DNA of 64,000 nt from assembly GCA_034769895.1 (NCBI GenBank), contig CM068367.1, positions 1,315,115,046-1,315,179,045 of the forward strand. Direction: 5' to 3'. Within the stretch, counting starts at the first letter, position 1, and each line of letters begins with the position of its first letter. The notes under the pieces were generated by a model that saw only the letters and a list, made by a program, of their open reading frames with translations, was not told the DNA's origin and ran no database searches. Source of the stretch: Magicicada septendecula. Its lineage: Eukaryota; Arthropoda; Insecta; Hemiptera; Cicadidae. Below, in pieces: positions 9,766 to 20,793 of the stretch. The position numbers and the translations under genes are program-made.

Positions 9766-10392
9766 TGCATACATAGAATATAGTCTAATATTATAATACA
9801 GTTTTGATTTTAATATAAAAATATCAAGGTCTCATTTGGTTAAACTTTAATTTCGCTATTTCTGTAGTATACTGTTTAGTACATTTATTGAGCTGTCTTT
9901 ATTTTTTCTCGGCACCTGACGTTTAAATTGTAAGATGCGTTACAAACAATCTTTTGTAACTAACAAACGCTCTGAGTAGCTTTTTTGTATAACTACTTTT
10001 TACTTGAATAAAACCAAATATACTTGACTTTTTGAAGTCCTTAGATTAGTCGGTCACTTTCTGTCTTTCTTGATTGATTGAAAGTAGTCTTCTTTAAGGA
10101 GGCTGCACGTTTTCAAATCCCCATAACCTCTTCACAACTTCGTCGTACGTTCAAGACGAAGGCGATAATTGGACTTTTTCCCAGGTACTACGTCAAGTTG
10201 TAAGTACTACGCTTTTATATTCAAATCCTCTATCCTCTGTTTGTGTTCATAAATTTCTATCTCATGCGTTTTAACCAATCTTTGTGTTTCTAAACCCTGA
10301 AAATTTTTCTCTCTCGCCTTAGGTAACAGGCGTTTTATTTCATCTGATCTATCTAACTGTCCATTTGCCATGTGCATTTTATAACGCGCTTA
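9514..10392. other. Non-coding stretch with GA microsatellite
   Basis: Contains (GA)n at 9729-9763. The rest is AT-rich with no recognised gene. Confidence 0.4.
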
Positions 10393-10746
10393 ACAACTTT
10401 TGTGAACCAACCAAGAACTGAACACTCTTCTGAATGAACCAGATATTGTGAAAATTATAAAACTTGGTAGACTCGGGTGGGGTGCACACGTGATCAGAAT
10501 GGGGGAGAATGAAATACCAAGAAAGGCACTCACAGAACAGATCTATGGCACCAGGAGAGTTGGTAGACCCATACTACGTTGGGAAGACGGTGTGAGCTAC
10601 GATGCGCGCCACATCCTTGGGACCCGGAACTGGAGAGCAGCTGCACTTGACCGGGACAACTGGCGGAGGCTGTTAAAGGAGGCCTTGACTCGGTGATGGG
10701 TTGTTGCGCCGCTGGTGGTGATGATGATGATGATTACAACTTTTGT
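10393..10746 (+). mobile_element. 5'-truncated LINE with 11-bp target duplication and (GAT)n tail
   Basis: ACAACTTTTGT at 10393-10403 and 10736-10746 flanks a 332-bp LINE 3' end. The plus strand 10448-10696 reads KIIKLGRLGWGAHVIRMGEN, then RRVGRPILRWEDGVSYDAR, then GTRNWRAAALDRDNWRRLL and a stop: the usual C-terminal tail of arthropod LINE polyproteins (RLxWxGHVxRM...GRPxxRWEDxV...NWRAxAxDRDxWR). A LLNEPDIVK segment precedes it. The 3' terminus is GGTGGT plus a short (GAT)n run and not poly(A). The readable TSD and long open tail suggest a fairly young insertion. Confidence 0.88.
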
Positions 10747-11122
10747 CCTCTTGCATAAGAGACCATATGCTTTCGTCCAAATTGTCGATTGTAGGCCTAT
10801 ACCAAGTAACAATCTTATACGCCAAACGTCTACTTAAAAGGTACAACACAAGAAAATTAGTGTAAAAAACCGTGGCGATTTCAAAAGTCATACGGACCAG
10901 TCTTTGCCGTTTTGGTTTTATAAACACATATACGCGTACATTACAGTCAGGATGTATCATTGATTTTGTAAGAATATTTCGGCCGTGAATACCATTCCAG
11001 TTTTTTAATCGCAAGCAATTACAGAGTATTTCGTAAGTGTTGTGCGTTAATGGATCGGAATTGTAAGAGCAAGAGGAAATTGCGTAAATCTGCGGAGAAA
11101 CAATGCGCACGACACGCGCGCG

Positions 11123-11124
<2 letters not shown>
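10747..11124. other. Non-coding stretch
   Basis: No gene recognised; ordinary sequence between the LINE at 10404-10735 and the microsatellites that follow. Confidence 0.4.

Positions 11125-11169
<45 letters not shown>
11125..11169. repeat. (CA)n microsatellite
   Basis: About 22 uninterrupted CA units, preceded by a CG-alternating stretch (CACGCGCGCGCTC). Apparent reading frames here on both strands are repeat artefacts. Confidence 0.97.
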
Positions 11170-11172
<3 letters not shown>

Positions 11173-11315
11173 TATAACTTACTACGTAAGTCGTGTAAGG
11201 AGCCCAAAATTAGATTCGCTCGACAGGCCACCTGTGTAGAATCGCTGAACGATTGCACTTGTGTCTAATGCCGTACAATGATAAATTTAACTGATTTACT
11301 AAATTCTTCATTTTA

Positions 11316-11319
<4 letters not shown>

Positions 11320-11393
<74 letters not shown>
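11320..11393. repeat. (GA)n microsatellite
   Basis: About 37 GA units without interruption. Confidence 0.97.
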
Positions 11394-11395
<2 letters not shown>

Positions 11396-12003
11396 ATTAT
11401 GTAAAAGGGAGTAAATTAATTATTGGCGACCTGTATTTATTGTTAATGGTATCATCATCATCATCAACATCAATATATAAGCTAATCTTTCAAGTTAACT
11501 TAGAAACACAGGTAAAAAATTAAATTTATTAAAAATAATAAATAGAAATAACTGTAAAGAACAAAATTTCATTAACTATTTTAATTTATTTTCACTAGTG
11601 TGGCAAAATTTAAATAATTTATTTAAATTCTTTTTAAATAATCAGTAAGGTTCCTTCGCTTGTGGCTTTTGAGGACTTTGTTTGTATTTCAGAATGACGT
11701 TTTGACATTCTAGAGAAAGCTTTGACATTGTACGTACTCTAGAAGATCATTTACATCTATGTAAATAAGAGTAAGAGAATGTGTTGTTTCCTCTGCTGTT
11801 TGTTTCCCATCATCGTCAGTTTCGCTTTCGTTCTTCTTATTGCCGTTAAAAAAAATCGTTGGGCTACAAAGAAAATGTGAACTTCATTGGATACCGTCGC
11901 CGATAAATCGGAAGTGTTCGGTATGGAAATGTCGTTTGTGTACAGTACTCTTTTCATGACTCTTTACTGACAGTAGTTTACAAAGGCAGCCTGTGTCGTA
12001 GTG
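11394..12003. other. Non-coding stretch
   Basis: AT-rich; includes (TCA)n near 11452-11468. No gene recognised. Confidence 0.4.
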
Positions 12004-12130
12004 TACTCTCTCTCTCTCTCTCTCCTCTATTTTCCCCCTCTCTCTCTCTTTCTCCTCTCTCTGTTTCTCTCCTCACCGCTTCCCTCTACCCACCTCTCTC
12101 TTCTCTCATTTTCTCCCCTTCCTTTATTCC
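12004..12130. repeat. Polypyrimidine tract (CT-rich)
   Basis: A degenerate CT-rich tract on the plus strand, from (CT)10-like runs to mixed TCTCCTC and TTTCC. Probably an aged (CT)n microsatellite. Confidence 0.85.
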
Positions 12131-12601
12131 CGATCTCTCGCACACGCGTGATATTATTTCCAGCCGTGTTGTGATTACACCTGCAGACGTTCTACAAACA
12201 CCTAGTTAGGTGCAAATTTAAAAATAAACACAGCAAACCAAAAAGTACGTCTTTAAACATAATACTTTGGTTGAACAACACAACTGCATGATAATGAAAT
12301 GCAGTCAGGCCTGGGGAGGAGGTGAGGTACTGTTGTGGCCGGTGAAATAGTATACATTATTAGGGGCCTACGTTGTGGTTTAATTAAAAACTTGTTTTAT
12401 TACAAGTGGGGAAAATTATCCATCAGAGGACGGGAGAGATTTTGTTTAATAGTTGTGATGAGAATGATGTGCGAGTTGAAGGCCAAACCACCAGTTCATA
12501 GTTCCCATGATTACACACACACACACACACACACAATCTTCTTGCTTTCCTCCCTCCAGCATTATCCTGCCTTCACTCTCATCTTCGCGCTCTTAAACGA
12601 A

Positions 12602-12697
<96 letters not shown>

Positions 12698-13153
12698 ATA
12701 TAAATTGCGGAGGAACGTGTTTTGATTATCGTTTATGAGCGTTCTTTCTTTTTCACTGTCGTAAAATTCTCTCATCAGCCAGTAATGTATGTGTAGTACG
12801 TTAAACACTTTCTATAATTTTTACTGAAACGACTTCACAGGTTTAAAATTTTAAAAGCAGACGATCGTTAGTAACAATTCAACACTGTTGCATAGTAGTT
12901 AAGCGCTGTCTATCTATGGCAATCGTCTTGATGAGGGCACACAATGTAGAATCAGAATCACGACCTCCCTGACGTTTGCGTTTGCGTGAAAATAATCTTC
13001 AGTCTTTCAGTACTGGTACCTAAATATATTAAAATGTTTACTCGATACGCGTCTTCGTAACTAAAAATTAACACGGACTTGAAAACCAAAGTATAATGAA
13101 AAGCAAGAGAAGTGTGTAACCAGTGAGACAGAAAAACAGATTATAAAATTCTG
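12131..13153. other. Non-coding stretch with CA and long GT microsatellites
   Basis: Holds (CA)n at 12513-12535 and a long (GT)n of about 45 units at 12604-12695, 70 bp apart and in complementary orientation. Frames of repeated Cys-Val or His-Thr across the GT run are artefacts. No gene recognised. Confidence 0.6.
12604..12695. repeat. (GT)n microsatellite
   Basis: About 45 pure GT units, the longest TG run in the window. Confidence 0.97.
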
Positions 13154-14000
13154 ACCGACCACGACTTCTCTTCTTCCTCTGGCTCTACATCCCTCTATGA
13201 GATTTGGCCTCCTCAACAATCCTACACCATTCCATTCTGTTATCAGCAACAACCTTCCATCCTCTGATCTCCGTGGCTCGCAGATCCTTCTCAACACACT
13301 CCATCCACCTCTTTCTCGGTCTTCCTCTGGGTCAAGACTCCAAGGGTTTCCATTCTGTGATAGATCTCGTATTTCTGGTCTTCTCCATTCTATAAATATG
13401 TCGTAGCCATCTGATTCTCTGTGACTTAATAAACTTTACGATGTTTTCGCTGTTTATTAATCTACCAAGTTCAAGCTTCATGCGGATCCGCCAAGTGGCA
13501 TCTTGTTCCACTACTGGCCCAAAAATTCTCCTTAGTATCTTCCTGTCAAATCGTTTAAGATCTTCTTCATCTTTCTTCCGCATGGTCCATGTATCACAGC
13601 CGTAAGTCACTATTGGTCGTACAAGGGTTTTGTAAATTTTCAGTTTATAATTATGACTTAGAATCTTAGAGCGCAATAGTTTCTTGTTTGCAAAATACGC
13701 TCGCTCTGTTCCCTTTGTTATCCTTGATTTGATTTCCTTGCTGTTCAAATTGTCCTCATTTAACAGTGATCTCAGGGAGGTAAAATTATCGACTTGCTCA
13801 AAGCTGTAGCCTCCGACATCCAGTGTATTTCTTTCATTATGTCTTGATCTTGAAACACACATGTAATTTGTGTTTCGTCCTGGTTTATTGACAACCCAGC
13901 CTTCTTTATCTGTTCTTCCAATTCTATGAATGTTTCCCTTATTTCATTTTTGTTGCGGCCGAATATAACTATGTCATTAGCATATGCACCGACCACGACT
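13154..14000 (-). mobile_element. 5'-truncated LINE with 13-bp target duplication, starting at the RT active site
   Basis: ACCGACCACGACT at 13154-13166 and 13988-14000 brackets an 821-bp minus-strand LINE. The coding part begins AYANDIVIFGRNKNEI, the RT motif C position (normally YADD), so the copy is truncated almost exactly at the active site and carries N for the first catalytic Asp. The thumb and post-RT region follow in order: QIKKAGLSINQDETQ, ITKGTERAYFANKKLLRSK, KIYKTLVRPIVTYGCDTWTM, LKRFDRKILRRIFGPV, RIRWLRHIYRM, ITEWKP. The two open frames (13996-13772 and 13862-13332) are offset, showing at least one frameshift, and another precedes the last ~60 codons. The 3' end is an AGAAGAAGAGA tail without poly(A). 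Confidence 0.92.
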
Positions 14001-14501
14001 GGTTGAGCTAAAATTTGTTCCTCAGTAAATTCTCAGTCGAATTAGTTTAAAATTTCAATATAAAGGGAAAAGTTATAGGAATGGTTTTCTTCGCATATGC
14101 ATTTAAAAATACATGCTATTAAAGACATCAACGAGTCACTGGCTATAACTATAAAAGTCGAGTGATAAAGTTGGTTATAAAAGAGATTGGAAATTGGGTT
14201 TTACCAAATAACCAATAACAAATAACAATTCTGTTTTAAAATATCAAAATAGGCTTTGAAACATTTGTAAAATTCCTTTTAATTTGTTTTTTTTTAATGC
14301 CGCTCACCGTAGAAACTGATAGGAGTAGAATTTTTTGAAGTTTTGGTTTTTTCACCCTTTTAAATAATTCAAAATTGTATGCCCTATTTTCGTGATTCAC
14401 AGTGATTTTTATCTGACACAAGTTATCCAATTGCCATTTTGTTTTGTTCTTCCATTTACATTGTTTTTATTGTGTTTATTTATTTTGTTCTTTTCCAACA
14501 G
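14001..14501. other. Intron or 5' flank directly upstream of the first visible ADAMTS exon
   Basis: AT-rich, no reading frame of interest. It ends in the polypyrimidine tract and AG acceptor (14500-14501) of the exon. Confidence 0.5.
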
Positions 14502-14698
14502 ATGAATTCGACGACGAAGGCTATGTGGAAGACGAAGCGGAATATTTCAATGAAACGTCAAACCACGCTGGCAGGCGTAGAGTGAAACGTTCGCCTTCCC
14601 AAGAGTATTTCGTAGAAATCATGGTCGTGGCAGATTCAAAAATGGCCGATTACCATGGATCAGAACTCAACGCCTATGTACTTACACTCATGTCCATT
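14502..14698 (+). CDS. ADAMTS exon: propeptide end, furin site, start of catalytic domain
   Basis: Acceptor TTTTCCAACAG at 14491-14501 and donor ATT|GTAAGT at 14699. The first two bases (AT) complete a codon begun in an upstream exon; 65 full codons follow and the exon ends on a codon boundary. An acidic stretch (DDEGYVEDEAEYF) precedes RRRVKR, a strong furin processing site at residues 24-29, so the mature enzyme starts at about SPSQEYF. The catalytic domain opens with FVEIMVVADSKMADYHG and runs to YVLTLMSI. NET at residues 16-18 is a possible N-glycosylation site in the propeptide. A reading frame that continues upstream (from 14444) is intronic. Confidence 0.95.
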
Positions 14699-15214
14699 GT
14701 AAGTACATACGCAAACTTAAACATTATTTTCACTTTTAACATATTAATGCGAGGATACAGTTTAGTTCTTTAAGATGTTATTACTACTCCTTGCTGCAAG
14801 CCATATAGTGTCACGTGTCTGTTAGATTGACTCCATATTTGTACATATTTACTATACAAATATACACGTGAATATATGTATGTACATGTGTTTCGTGGTC
14901 GTTTGAGTTGTTATTCACGAACATACAGTGCAATTGCAGAGCCGCAGTTAGAAAGCAGGAATGCTATTTAGGGCAGTGTCATAGAAGAGCGGTTGATATT
15001 ATCCGTACCATCACAACAAACATAACAACAGAGTCAGCTCTTCTAAGAGCCAAAACTACAACACAAACCGCGCGTGTGTGTGTGATTCCAAGATTTTCGT
15101 GAGTATTAAGTGATGTGTCCTTTTTCTGGGTTGAGTCCCGTGTTATATTTTGCAATTTTCCGCAACGTTTCAGCAGATCAGTCTGCAATTCTCATACCAG
15201 AGGGTCAGAGAACA
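14699..15214. other. Intron, nothing recognised
   Basis: The first half-kilobase of the 8-kb intron shows no element or gene. Confidence 0.5.
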
Positions 15215-15430
15215 CAGGCTTTTGCAGTAGAAAAGGCATACAAATTTTTGCGCTAACCCATTATACAACTGAGACTGGACATAACATCGATTTCGACGTG
15301 ACGAAACGGCTGGCTGCTACGGAAGTGTTCCAGAAGGACATCATTAGGGACGCAATGAATATTGAAACCCGATCGGACGCTCTCAACAAATTGGACGACG
15401 GCCTGCGACTTCATTCAGCCTGAAAGCCCG
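15215..15430 (+). mobile_element. Penelope-like element, C-terminal end of GIY-YIG region (fragment)
   Basis: The plus strand reads LTHYTTETGHNIDFDVTKRL, then DIIRDAMNIETRSDALNKLD and a terminal DGLRLHSA. This matches the order seen at the C-terminus of one Penelope-like subgroup: H...TGHxIxFxxTxxL...xxIREAIEIxxxxNxxNRDxGxxLSxxW. Only about 60 residues survive. It lies directly upstream of a LINE RT fragment in the same orientation, so the region is a composite of retroelement pieces. Confidence 0.6.
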
Positions 15431-15596
15431 TATGTCAACTTCCAACAATCAGACACCATCAGAAGACGAGCCGACCGCTTAACAGACACTAGTTGAACCG
15501 CCAACACAGATAATTCAAATCACATTTAAATATAAATACAGGCCCGTCCTAGTTGCAGATTCATTCAAATTTTTATGTTCTGGTCTTTGAACAGTT

Positions 15597-16560
15597 CGCT
15601 TTCCGCACAGGCCAATCGTCCAATCATCGGTTGATGAGACTGATGGAAGGCATTGCAGGCACCGGGTGTCGGAAAAAGCAGACCATAGGCCGTTTCTTAG
15701 AGGTAGGAAAGGCCTTTAACAGTACATGGTACGAATGGAACTACGGGAAATCCAGCTACCAGACCTTCTGCGTGAGAATAGATGATTATTTTTCTTCCGA
15801 GAGACGCATTACAGCCAGGGTATCTCAAGATACGGCCTCTCCTGTCCTCTGTCTACGTCAACGACGTACCCAGCGAGCCTGGAGTCCAGATAGTCCAGAC
15901 ACACGGCAGTGTATGCTTCCGATCGTAGTGTCAACAGAGCTATCATATGACTACAGCGCCAACTCGATGCGTTTGTGGACTGGACCGCCAAATGTATCCA
16001 AAAGCCCCGCGGTGCTATTCAACAGCCGCCGGAAGGAACCGCGAGGTCGAGTGAGAATCGGTAGGACGTACTTGCCCTGGTCTAACGAAGTCGAGTACCT
16101 TGGTGTCCACCTTGATCGTCGGTTCACCTAGCGTACCCATGTCTAGACAGTCTCCAAGCGAGCGTCAACTTCTCTGGACTCTCTGTTTCCGATCTCGCCA
16201 AAAGGTCTGTGACCCGTAAGCTGATCGTCAACGCGTATTTGTTGCCGATCATCACTTACGCTTCCCAGGTTTGAGAATACCTTGCCGCTATGCATAAAAG
16301 TGAGATGCAAAGCGTTCTCGACAGGAGGATTCAGGTAGCGAGCCAAAAACCCCGTCTGTTGCATTTCGCTTGTTGAGAAGCGGACTCAGTGTACGCTCCT
16401 TTAGACGACACCGTGCGGCGACTTGCAGGTAAACTTTACGTACGGGCCCAAGACAACCCCCTCATAGCCGGCCTTAGCAGGTATCATATACATCCATACG
16501 TCCAGGTAATTCTTGGAAACGACCTCGGCTAATAATTGTACTACGTAGCTGGTACGAGCA
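15597..16560 (+). mobile_element. Jockey/R1-like LINE RT fragment (decayed)
   Basis: The plus strand carries RT motifs of a Jockey/R1-superfamily LINE: FAFRTGQSSNHRLMRLMEGI (finger region), FLEVGKAFNSTWY (motif A, normally FLDVxKAFDxxW), SPVLC followed in another frame by VNDVP, SAVLFNSRRKEPRG, VEYLGVHLDRRFT. The post-RT segment SVTRKLIVNAYLLPIITYAS, RRIQVASQKPRL and TVRRLAGKLYVRAQ follows. The only long frame, 15553-16131, mixes authentic blocks with shifted stretches. Several frameshifts and a changed motif A (D to N in KAFNS) show that it is dead. It lies in the intron between the first and second visible ADAMTS exons. Confidence 0.85.
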
Positions 16561-16849
16561 TGCTGTTATAACTGCCCGGAAAAGCGTAAATATTCCGTTC
16601 AGTACCGGACCACACGGGAAGAGCTGCATCTGGGAGCTCGGAACATGGAAACCAGTGGATCGTCTCACACGCGCAATCCACACAGCCCTGCATGGCTGAC
16701 AGCAAATTCATTTCGTCCTAAGTCATGGAAGATGAATCTGCCTGAAGACGGCAGAGATGGATCTGCCGAAACGTTGCAGACAACAGCAAAATAGCACGCG
16801 GACTCAATCAGGAAAATTATTCAACACACATAGACATTTTATTATAATT
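16561..16849 (+). other. Penelope-like 3' terminal sequence (possible)
   Basis: The segment ends with CCTGAAGACGGC and GCCGAAACGTTGCAG at about 16740-16780, a spaced pair (GAAGAYGGC ... GAAACGTT) that recurs at several places in this window next to Penelope-like coding remnants. Probably the 3' untranslated end of such an element. No protein domain is clear. Confidence 0.35.
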
Positions 16850-17164
16850 TTACGTTTGATATACAAGCAGATTATTTATTAATATAGTTGTATTGATTAA
16901 TGCCCTTATATATCTTATATTGTGAATATTTGCATAGAAACAATAATAATTAAAATAAAATATAATAATAAATAAGTTAATAGATAATAGATAAAAATAA
17001 AATAAATACAATTAAGAAGTTATTATATTTAAATAAATTAATACACGCTCGTATTTTTTTCAGTCTTTTCTTGTATAAATAAAACAAGTAAAAAAAAAAA
17101 TTTTTTTAAACGCTTTTATTTAAAATTAATAAAATGATCAATGTACTAAAAAGAATAAAATAAT

Positions 17165-19740
17165 TTATTGCAAATATTATTTCTGATGTTAATTAATCAC
17201 TCGTTGCCATTAATTACTTTCTTAAGCCCCGGGATTGGAGCGCCATATACAATATTATGTTTATAGTTGTTAATTAATTAATGTAATAAAAGTAATAAAT
17301 TGTAATTACCTTTTATGTTGCTCGAACCCTTCGTTGGTATGATAACTATGGATATTTAATATACATCAATGCAAATTTGATATGAATGCAATCTCATGCA
17401 AATAAGTTTTACTTTGTTTTATTGCGGATAGATTGGTTAATTAGGCTCACTTTATGGGCGGCATATACAACCATGTCTATCAATGCTTATGTCACATTGG
17501 GTTAAGTATGTACGGGTAATAAGTGTGATGAGTACCATTAATTAATATTCAGATGATTTTTACTTTACTATGAGTATTACTACGTTATCACTAATTTATT
17601 CCATACGTTGGGTGTCATTTGTATCTACGTATAATTACGTAAGGTAATTGGTATTAATTAGGATTATTATAAATGATTCGACTCGTACACCAAATTCTGC
17701 ATTACAAACAATAATTTATTCAGACCCTTTGCAATGGTCATCAATTTCTGAAATTGATTATAACTTCGCAATAACATATGATGCATTACATTACTAATTC
17801 GTTCATTACTTCTCTGATGATTCATTTCGTAATTAATTAATTATTTAAATCATAACTTCCTTACATATTACAAAATTTCTCTCATTAATGGATTCATATT
17901 TCATATTCTTCCTTTCGCATTATATGATTCAGCTTAACTCTAAATGAATTTAAATATGCATTCTAACTAGATCAGAGGTGTGTTCTTTGTGAGGAACAGG
18001 ACAGTGGCTACTAAATATAAGTGATACATAAATGATACTTGAAGTAAGTATCCGCATCTACGGCGTGTGTCTACGATGATTTCCTCTCTCCCTCGCTCCT
18101 CAGGTGGCTGATGACTTGGTGGACACTCTCATCGTCGTCTGAAATTTACACTATTCACTATCGCTGAGAATTGCACTCCGGCGTCAACATTCTTTTAGTT
18201 CGCACTCGTGTAGAAGTTATATGTGTAACAAAAGTTGGTTAGTACGATCATTTGGGTTTGATTTATTCATTTCACGACTTATTCGCGTGTGACTGTAACT
18301 TCACAACTTTGTTCACAAGCACTGATTGTTTGTACTTTATTTAGTCGGCACAATTATATCACTTATGAACCTTTTCATTACTATATTTGAAATATTTAAT
18401 CACCGTAAATAGTACGTTAATTCATCACAGAATTACGATATTTAGTTCATATGTCCGAATTATCTTTCACGATTTCGCACAATGTCTGTACTTAATTCAT
18501 ACCGTCAGAGTTTTTTTGAGCGTCTTAACGCAACTCGTTATTATACAAACTTTGAATTTGAACTAAGTCCCTTATAAGTTCTACTGCATTACGTACAATA
18601 CGATATTGCGATTCACCATCAACATTTTACTCCGCACTTTTCGACTCGTCAGTATATTGAGATAATACAAAGTCTGATTGAGGTTAACCCAACATTGTCT
18701 TAACAACTGACTCCCAACAACTCACTCTCTAAAATCAACTAACTAACCAAATTCAACTAACCCCAACAATTAACTCCCAACAACTAACTCCAACAATTAA
18801 CTAACTCCTCTCTCTTCGTCAACACTTATTTTTATATCTCGAGTTCTACTACTATTCCTGCATCCAGTGCACTCCTTCCCACCATCTACGTCCTTATTAG
18901 TTTTCGTCTTCATTTCCACGAAGACTCCTCCCTGAGTCTCTAGCTAGACTCCTGGCTTCGTCTTTATTCGCTCTTGACCCTTGTCTCCATGGTAACGTCT
19001 TCTAAAGAACCGCCTCTGCCAAACTCTCGTTCGTGGTAGGCTCATCTGATCCCTTCTCTTAGATCTTTCTGTTTCGCTCCTCCTTTGCTGTAAGACGACG
19101 GGCCGAATTTCATGGTTGTCCATCATCCAGTTGTTCTTGTATTTCCTTTCAGCTCGTTCCTACTAATTGCTGTTCAGATACCCATATGTCTTTTAGTTTG
19201 GGTGTGACCATTTGCTGTATTGTCTCCTGACTTCCTCCGTTTCGTTCATACGCTGACGGGGGTCGCTTTCCGGTAAGGCACATCTGTTCTGCAGGTCTCC
19301 TGCACAGTCCGTACTCTGGCTGGTAAATAAGTTCCCCGCTGTTTCACCATGCGTGGTCCTTTGTTCATGTAACGTCCGCTCGAGTTTTTGCCATTGTGGA
19401 CTCTCCACATCTGTGTGTCGTTGCTAAGCTCCCACACGTGGCTTGACAATACTCGCGTCGCCATCATATCCGTATTCTTGGTAATTGGCCCAGTAAGACG
19501 TATTACTTTGTTTTCTGTTACTGCAGCACGTTCCCATGCCATACCCTTACGTCGAACATCTGCTATAACCGAGGCATTGTCTTCTCTAGCGGTGCCTGTT
19601 TCGTCGTTAATGCGTCGCACGTGTCGTCATCCGAACGGCGGCTGGTTGGCTCCAACGTATATCATTTCTGACAGCTGACACTTGGTACTGTCTCTTCTAC
19701 GCAATAAAAAAATTTCCCCTACAAAATTGCTTTACATTAT
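17165..19740. mobile_element. 2568-bp TG...CA insertion with 4-bp TTAT duplication (LTR-type fossil)
   Basis: The insert 17169-19736 interrupts the left arm of the fold-back element. It begins TGCAAATATT, ends GCTTTACA, and is flanked by TTAT at 17165-17168 and 19737-19740. TG...CA ends with a 4-bp duplication are the signature of LTR-retrotransposon integration. I did not find a matching pair of LTRs or a recognisable gag or pol, so it may be a long solo LTR or an internally deleted, non-coding derivative. It looks broken. It is younger than the element it split. Confidence 0.5.
18660..18830. repeat. Low-complexity CAACTAAC-rich tract
   Basis: Degenerate repeats of CAACTAACTCC-type words on the plus strand inside the TG...CA insertion. 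No coding meaning seen. Confidence 0.7.
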
Positions 19741-20793
19741 CTTATACCAAATACATTAACAACAAATGAAAATAATGTTTATTAATAAAAAAATTTTGTA
19801 ACATTAAGTATCACTGATAATAAAAGCGTGGGCGCTTAAGGAATGATATTATACCATGTTTAAATCAATCTTCAATAAAAAAGATGTATAACTGATACTA
19901 TTTGTTCTACATTTATTTGATTATTGAGGAATTAAATTTTTCAGAGTATGCATATATGTGTACATTTGTCTTACAAGTACAATCGTGCGCAATTCCAACA
20001 TTTACATTCTATAAAGAGAATCATGGTATAACTAAATTTGGAAAAATAGCAGATATTTGAAGATTCCTTTCCATTGAATCAAGTTATAACATTATACTTC
20101 ACATTACGAACTATTATTAAGAGGGGACGTTGAAATTAGGATTGTCAAGGATTATATTTTTAAATAAAAAATACACAATGCACTGAATATAAACATATAG
20201 TTTTTATAATATTTTTGAAATGCAAAATTCAATTTGATATTGATTAATTATATTTTCGAATTTATGTTTAAGATCACATTGTCTAAATGAAGGCGCCCAT
20301 GCTTTTATTATCAGTGATACTAAATGTAGAACAAATAGTATCAGTTATAGATCTTTTTTATTGAAGATTGATTTAAACAGGGTATAATACCATTCCTTAG
20401 CCGCCCACGCTTTTATTATCAGTGATACTTAATGTTACAAAAATTTTGGATTAATAAACATTATTTTCATTTGTTGTTAATGTATTTGGTATAAGATAAA
20501 TTATTTTATCCTTTTTAGTACATTGATCATTTTATTAATTTTAAATAAAAGCGTTTTTTAAACTTTTGTTTTACTTTTTTATTTCACACTTTTTAGTTAA
20601 ATTTATAGATAAATTACATAATGAAAAGAGAATGATACATAAACAATAAACAATTATTTATGAAATAGATAAATAGATAGATAAATTGCTTTTTATTGTA
20701 TAAGATATACATAATTAAATGAGTTTATTGTAAATTTTTTATTTAAATATTTCTTACAATAGGCAAAACGACATAACTTCTCTTTCATTGGAA

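Larger units (their letters stand above)
16850..20780. mobile_element. Large AT-rich inverted-repeat (fold-back) element, left arm interrupted
   Basis: The right arm (about 20290-20600, possibly to 20780) is an inverted copy of two separated left pieces: 17070-17168 matches 20510-20600, and 19737-19915 matches 20290-20498. Removing the 2568-bp insert between them rebuilds one continuous arm of about 280 bp or more. The inner arms differ at only a handful of positions over about 180 bp. A 27-bp motif beginning AGTATCACTGATAATAAAAG occurs in the left inner arm and twice in the right. The loop (19916-20289) has no ORF. Sequence farther out (16850-17070 against 20600-20780) is similar only in short AT-rich words. 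Family unknown: a MITE-like or fold-back DNA element. Confidence 0.7.

Noticed and set aside
12335-12808. Frames of 70-120 codons rich in Cys-Val (plus) or His-Thr (minus)
   Set aside because: They are translations of the (GT)n/(CA)n microsatellite and carry no domain. The same holds for frames across 10673-11268, 50624-50821, 52331-52564 and 54614-54868.
17224-17250. Primer-binding-site-like TGGCGCTCCAATCCCGGGGC on the minus strand
   Set aside because: The sequence to its right does not end in CA as an LTR should, and no matching LTR or polypurine tract was found.
18944-19620. Minus-strand frames rich in Arg and Thr inside the TG...CA insertion
   Set aside because: No retroelement or host domain could be recognised, and neighbouring frames are equally open.
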